In this document: piece by piece, positions 5,789-7,947 of the stretch
Layout: each line of letters begins with the position of its first letter
Numbering within the stretch: the first letter of the stretch is position 1
Origin: Prevotellaceae bacterium
GTDB taxonomy: Bacteria; Bacteroidota; Bacteroidia; Bacteroidales; UBA932
Assembly (NCBI GenBank): GCA_031288855.1
Contig: JAITQQ010000100.1
Location: 1 to 7,947 of the forward strand
Direction of reading: 5' to 3'
Length of the DNA: 7,947 bases
Position numbers and translations under genes: made by a program
The notes under the pieces: generated by a model
Seen by the model: the letters and a program-made list of their open reading frames with translations, nothing else
Told to the model about the DNA's origin: nothing
Databases searched by the model: none

Positions 5789-6772
5789 CTAATCGTGTGC
5801 TTTTTCAATATTGGCATCCGCTTCGCTCAGTTGCATAATACTGGAAAAGTCCTCCGATTCCATATCGTTCGCAAAGAAATTTAATGGATTTACAGGTTTG
5901 TCGCGCACCAGGACTTCATAGTGCAGGTGCGGTGCTGTCGATTTCCCGGTGTTTCCAAGTGTTCCGACTTGTTGTCCGCGCTTCACCATGTCGCCCTTTT
6001 TCACGGTAATCACATGCAAGTGGGCATAGCGTGTTTTATAGCCGAAACCGTGATCTACCAACACCATGTTGCCGTAGCCCGTTCTTGCCAAAGAACGCTC
6101 TACCGCAATAACCCTGCCGTTGCCGGTGGCAAACACTATTTCGCCTATGTGCCCTCCGAGGTCAATGCCATCATGCGACCTTCTATCGCCAAACATGGGG
6201 TCTTTCCGGTAACCAAAAGGAGAGGTAATCTTCGGTGTCACGTGCGCCAAAGGCTGGATAGCCGGCACACAATCCACCATTTGCTCGATAATCGTGGCAT
6301 TTTTTGCCACCGTATCAAACGACACGGATTGTATATAGACTTTACGCAATAGCTTATCCAAGTTTCTCGAACAATCTACCAGAATATCGGAGTATATTGA
6401 TTTCTCGAGGTGCGCGTAACGGTCAATCCCCCCAAAACCCGCATCACGTATAGACGACGGAATATCATCCAAACCGAATGTAGGGCGGTAAATGTTGTTG
6501 TCGCGTTGTTGCAATTGTTGTAAAACTCTATCGGCTACTGTGATTTTCTTTTTCAATAACTCCAGTTGCAACACAAGCGCTGCATTGTCTTGGCGTATCG
6601 ATAAGACCTTCGGGGTGTCAAAATATCGAGAATAGCTCACAAAACATCCCGTAGCCAACAGAGAAGTCAAGACAAACAACAAACCCGCATGTTTTAATCG
6701 TTTTTTCCGGCTGATGTGGTGCACCTCAAAAGAGAGTGTTGCGGCATTAAAACGATATTTTAATCTTGCCAT
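5789..6772 (-). CDS. Membrane-anchored M23 (LytM-type) peptidoglycan endopeptidase, first copy
   Basis: This 327-residue protein is the first gene of the five-gene leftward operon. It has a cytoplasmic tail (1-27, with the basic patch SRKKRLKH at 21-28), one membrane segment (about 29-48), then YFDTP (50-54), a coiled coil (about 58-90) leading to RDNNIYR (90-96), and AGFGGIDRYAHLE (111-123). The M23 domain covers about 180-300, with zinc ligands His200, Asp204 (SHDGID) and His284 (PHLHYE) plus His251 (YAHL) and His282, so it should be an active zinc endopeptidase in the periplasm. LLATGC at 38-43 resembles a lipobox, but the long charged N-terminus fits a signal anchor better. Cys134 and Cys168 in the periplasmic part could form a disulfide. 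M23a and M23b probably arose by tandem duplication, and this copy looks nearer to the usual Bacteroidota form. Expression is likely driven by the promoter at 6802-6833. Confidence 0.93.
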   Translation of the reverse strand: MARLKYRFNAATLSFEVHHISRKKRLKHAGLLFVLTSLLATGCFVSYSRYFDTPKVLSIRQDNAALVLQLELLKKKITVADRVLQQLQQRDNNIYRPTFGLDDIPSSIRDAGFGGIDRYAHLEKSIYSDILVDCSRNLDKLLRKVYIQSVSFDTVAKNATIIEQMVDCVPAIQPLAHVTPKITSPFGYRKDPMFGDRRSHDGIDLGGHIGEIVFATGNGRVIAVERSLARTGYGNMVLVDHGFGYKTRYAHLHVITVKKGDMVKRGQQVGTLGNTGKSTAPHLHYEVLVRDKPVNPLNFFANDMESEDFSSIMQLSEADANIEKAHD

Positions 6773-6801
6773 GTTAATTCAATTTTCATTAAATTATCGT
6801 G

Positions 6802-6833
6802 CGAAAGTAAGTGTTTTTTTAGTAAAAACCAAA
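6802..6833 (-). promoter_or_regulatory. Promoter of the M23-merR-nif3-zinc-ribbon operon
   Basis: On the minus strand, positions 6833-6830 read TTTG (-33 element) and 6809-6802 read TACTTTCG, matching seven of eight positions of TAnnTTTG. The spacer is 20 bp. Transcription would begin near 6795, giving a leader of about 20-25 nt before the ATG whose first base is 6772. The remaining four genes have gaps of 24 bp or less without a recognisable promoter, so this is the likely single promoter for all five. Confidence 0.55.
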
Positions 6834-6842
6834 TAAAATCAT

Positions 6843-6850
6843 TATTTTTG
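6843..6850 (+). promoter_or_regulatory. Candidate -7 element of the alaS promoter
   Basis: TATTTTTG is a full match to TAnnTTTG, 30 bp before the alaS ATG, for a leader of roughly 24 nt. At the expected -33 position (about 6817-6822) the sequence is TTTTAG, a poor match. It lies back to back with the leftward operon promoter in the 108-bp A/T-rich gap 6773-6880, so the two transcripts would not overlap. I see no T-box leader or other riboswitch; the gap is too short for one. Confidence 0.45.
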
Positions 6851-6880
6851 TTCAAATTTTAACATAAAGTAAGAAAAAAT

Positions 6881-7947
6881 ATGCCGATAAGCGCTTCCGA
6901 AATTCGCAACACGTTCCTGAATTTCTTTAAAAATAAACAACATACAATCGTACCGTCTGCCCCGATGGTCGTCAAAAACGACCCCACGCTCCTGTTCACG
7001 AATGCGGGAATGAATCAATTTAAAGATTGGTTTTTAGGCAATACGCCTATAGCGCACAAACGAGTGGCCGATTCGCAAAAATGTTTGCGGGTAAGCGGCA
7101 AGCATAACGACCTTGAAGAAGTAGGGCACGACACCTACCACCACACCATGTTTGAGATGTTGGGCAATTGGAGTTTCGGCGATTATTTCAAAAAAGAAGC
7201 CATCGGATGGGCTTGGGAACTGCTTACCGAAGTGTATAAGATAGACAAGGAACGCCTTTATGTAACCGTGTTTGAAGGAAGCCGGGAAGAGGCGTTGGAA
7301 GCCGATTCGGAAGCCATGGAATATTGGAAAACACACCTTCCCGAAACACGGATTCTGTTGGGCTCGCGCAAGGATAATTTCTGGGAAATGGGCGCTACAG
7401 GCCCTTGTGGGCCATGCAGCGAAATACACATCGACCTGCGTAGCGGCGAAGAACGAAAAAAAATAAACGGCGCTACATTAGTGAATACCGGCCATCCGCA
7501 AGTGGTGGAAATATGGAATCTGGTATTCATCCAATTTAACCGCAAGGCCGACGGCAGCCTCGAACTGCTGCCCAAAAAACACGTGGACACCGGCATGGGC
7601 TTCGAGCGGCTATGCATGGCGCTACAAGGAAAACAAAGCAATTACGACACTGATGTGTTCCAACCGCTGCTGACGAAAATTGCGGAATTGTGCGGGCAGC
7701 AATATGGCGAAAACGAAAAAAGCGACGTCGCCATGCGGGTTGTAGCCGACCACGTAAGGGCTGTATGCTTTTCCATTGCCGACGGACAATTGCCCTCCAA
7801 CGTGAAAGCCGGCTATGTCATTCGCCGCATCCTGCGCCGCGCCGTACGGTATGGCTACACTTTTTTAAACCTTTCCGAGCCGTTTATCTATCGCATAGTG
7901 CCCACACTGGTGGAGCAAATGGGAAGCGCTTTCCCCGAGCTGAAAGC
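6881..7947 (+). CDS. alaS: Alanyl-tRNA synthetase, N-terminal part (runs off right edge)
   Basis: AlaS is the cytoplasmic class II synthetase that charges tRNA-Ala. The reading frame opens with ATG at 6881 ([16 protein letters not shown]) and stays open for 355 codons plus two bases to the window end, about 40 percent of the usual 870-880 residues. What is present covers the aminoacylation core: [17 protein letters not shown] (37-53), [22 protein letters not shown] (split across 61-82), the motif 2 region [16 protein letters not shown] (88-103), [17 protein letters not shown] (167-183), [11 protein letters not shown] (210-220), motif 3 DTGMGFERL (236-244), and [10 protein letters not shown] (286-295) followed by [15 protein letters not shown] (311-325). 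The C-terminal part of the catalytic module, the editing domain and the C-Ala domain lie beyond the edge. No frameshift or stop is seen, so it is incomplete only because of the window boundary. Confidence 0.97.
   Translation, partial: MPISASEIRNTFLNFFKNKQHTIVPSAPMVVKNDPTLLFTNAGMNQFKDWFLGNTPIAHKRVADSQKCLRVSGKHNDLEEVGHDTYHHTMFEMLGNWSFGDYFKKEAIGWAWELLTEVYKIDKERLYVTVFEGSREEALEADSEAMEYWKTHLPETRILLGSRKDNFWEMGATGPCGPCSEIHIDLRSGEERKKINGATLVNTGHPQVVEIWNLVFIQFNRKADGSLELLPKKHVDTGMGFERLCMALQGKQSNYDTDVFQPLLTKIAELCGQQYGENEKSDVAMRVVADHVRAVCFSIADGQLPSNVKAGYVIRRILRRAVRYGYTFLNLSEPFIYRIVPTLVEQMGSAFPELK

Noticed and set aside
5902..5919. Lipobox-like LLATGC in the first M23 peptidase as a lipoprotein signal
   Set aside because: The gene position of residues 38-43 is about 6644-6661, behind a charged tail of roughly 28 residues, too long for a typical lipoprotein signal. 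The paralogue has no cysteine, so a simple membrane anchor is more likely. (The listed span is the PHLHYE active-site region of the same gene.)
6773..6880. Possible T-box or other riboswitch leader upstream of alaS
   Set aside because: The gap is only 108 bp, A/T-rich, and shared by two divergent promoters. It contains no specifier stem, T-box sequence or terminator-like hairpin.
7034..7641. Two overlapping minus-strand open frames within alaS
   Set aside because: alaS is continuous here, with its catalytic motifs in the plus frame. The antisense frames match nothing I recognise.

Overview
The window reads as a chromosomal segment of a member of the Bacteroidota, probably of the Bacteroidales type. 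Three things suggest this. Genes lack Shine-Dalgarno sequences and have short A/T-rich leaders. Several upstream regions carry the phylum's promoter pattern (TTTG, about 19-21 bp, TAnnTTTG). The encoded proteins also resemble Bacteroidota forms, including the two M23 peptidases, the short MerR protein and a coiled-coil zinc-ribbon protein. I cannot name the genus. Coding density is high, no gap exceeds 110 bp, and I see no RNA gene, insertion sequence, CRISPR array or phage gene.

Left block, rightward (1-2831). An A/T-rich divergent promoter region (about 1-108) faces an unseen leftward gene on one side and a 68-residue ribbon-helix-helix-like protein (109-315) on the other. A second promoter then precedes deoC (deoxyribose-phosphate aldolase) and ftcD (bifunctional formiminotransferase-cyclodeaminase), which are 3 bp apart and almost certainly cotranscribed. 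They join a deoxynucleoside-sugar catabolic step to the folate-dependent end of histidine degradation.

Middle block, leftward (6772 down to 2856). Five genes with gaps of 6, 11, 0 and 24 bp form one apparent operon. In transcription order they are two paralogous membrane-anchored M23 LytM-type endopeptidases, a small MerR-type regulator, a Nif3/DUF34 metal protein, and a coiled-coil C4 zinc-ribbon protein of the CdsZ/FlgZ type. The operon ends tail to tail with ftcD across a 24-bp gap that may hold a weak shared terminator.

Right block, rightward (6881 to the window end). alaS (alanyl-tRNA synthetase) starts from a 108-bp divergent promoter region shared with the peptidase operon and runs off the right edge after about 355 codons.

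The genes are mostly housekeeping, and I find no obvious new defence or mobile system. The observations most worth following are a three-copy 8-bp tandem repeat between the two divergent promoters next to the ribbon-helix-helix gene, the diverged pair of M23 peptidases, and the cotranscription of envelope peptidases with a regulator and two conserved proteins of poorly defined role.
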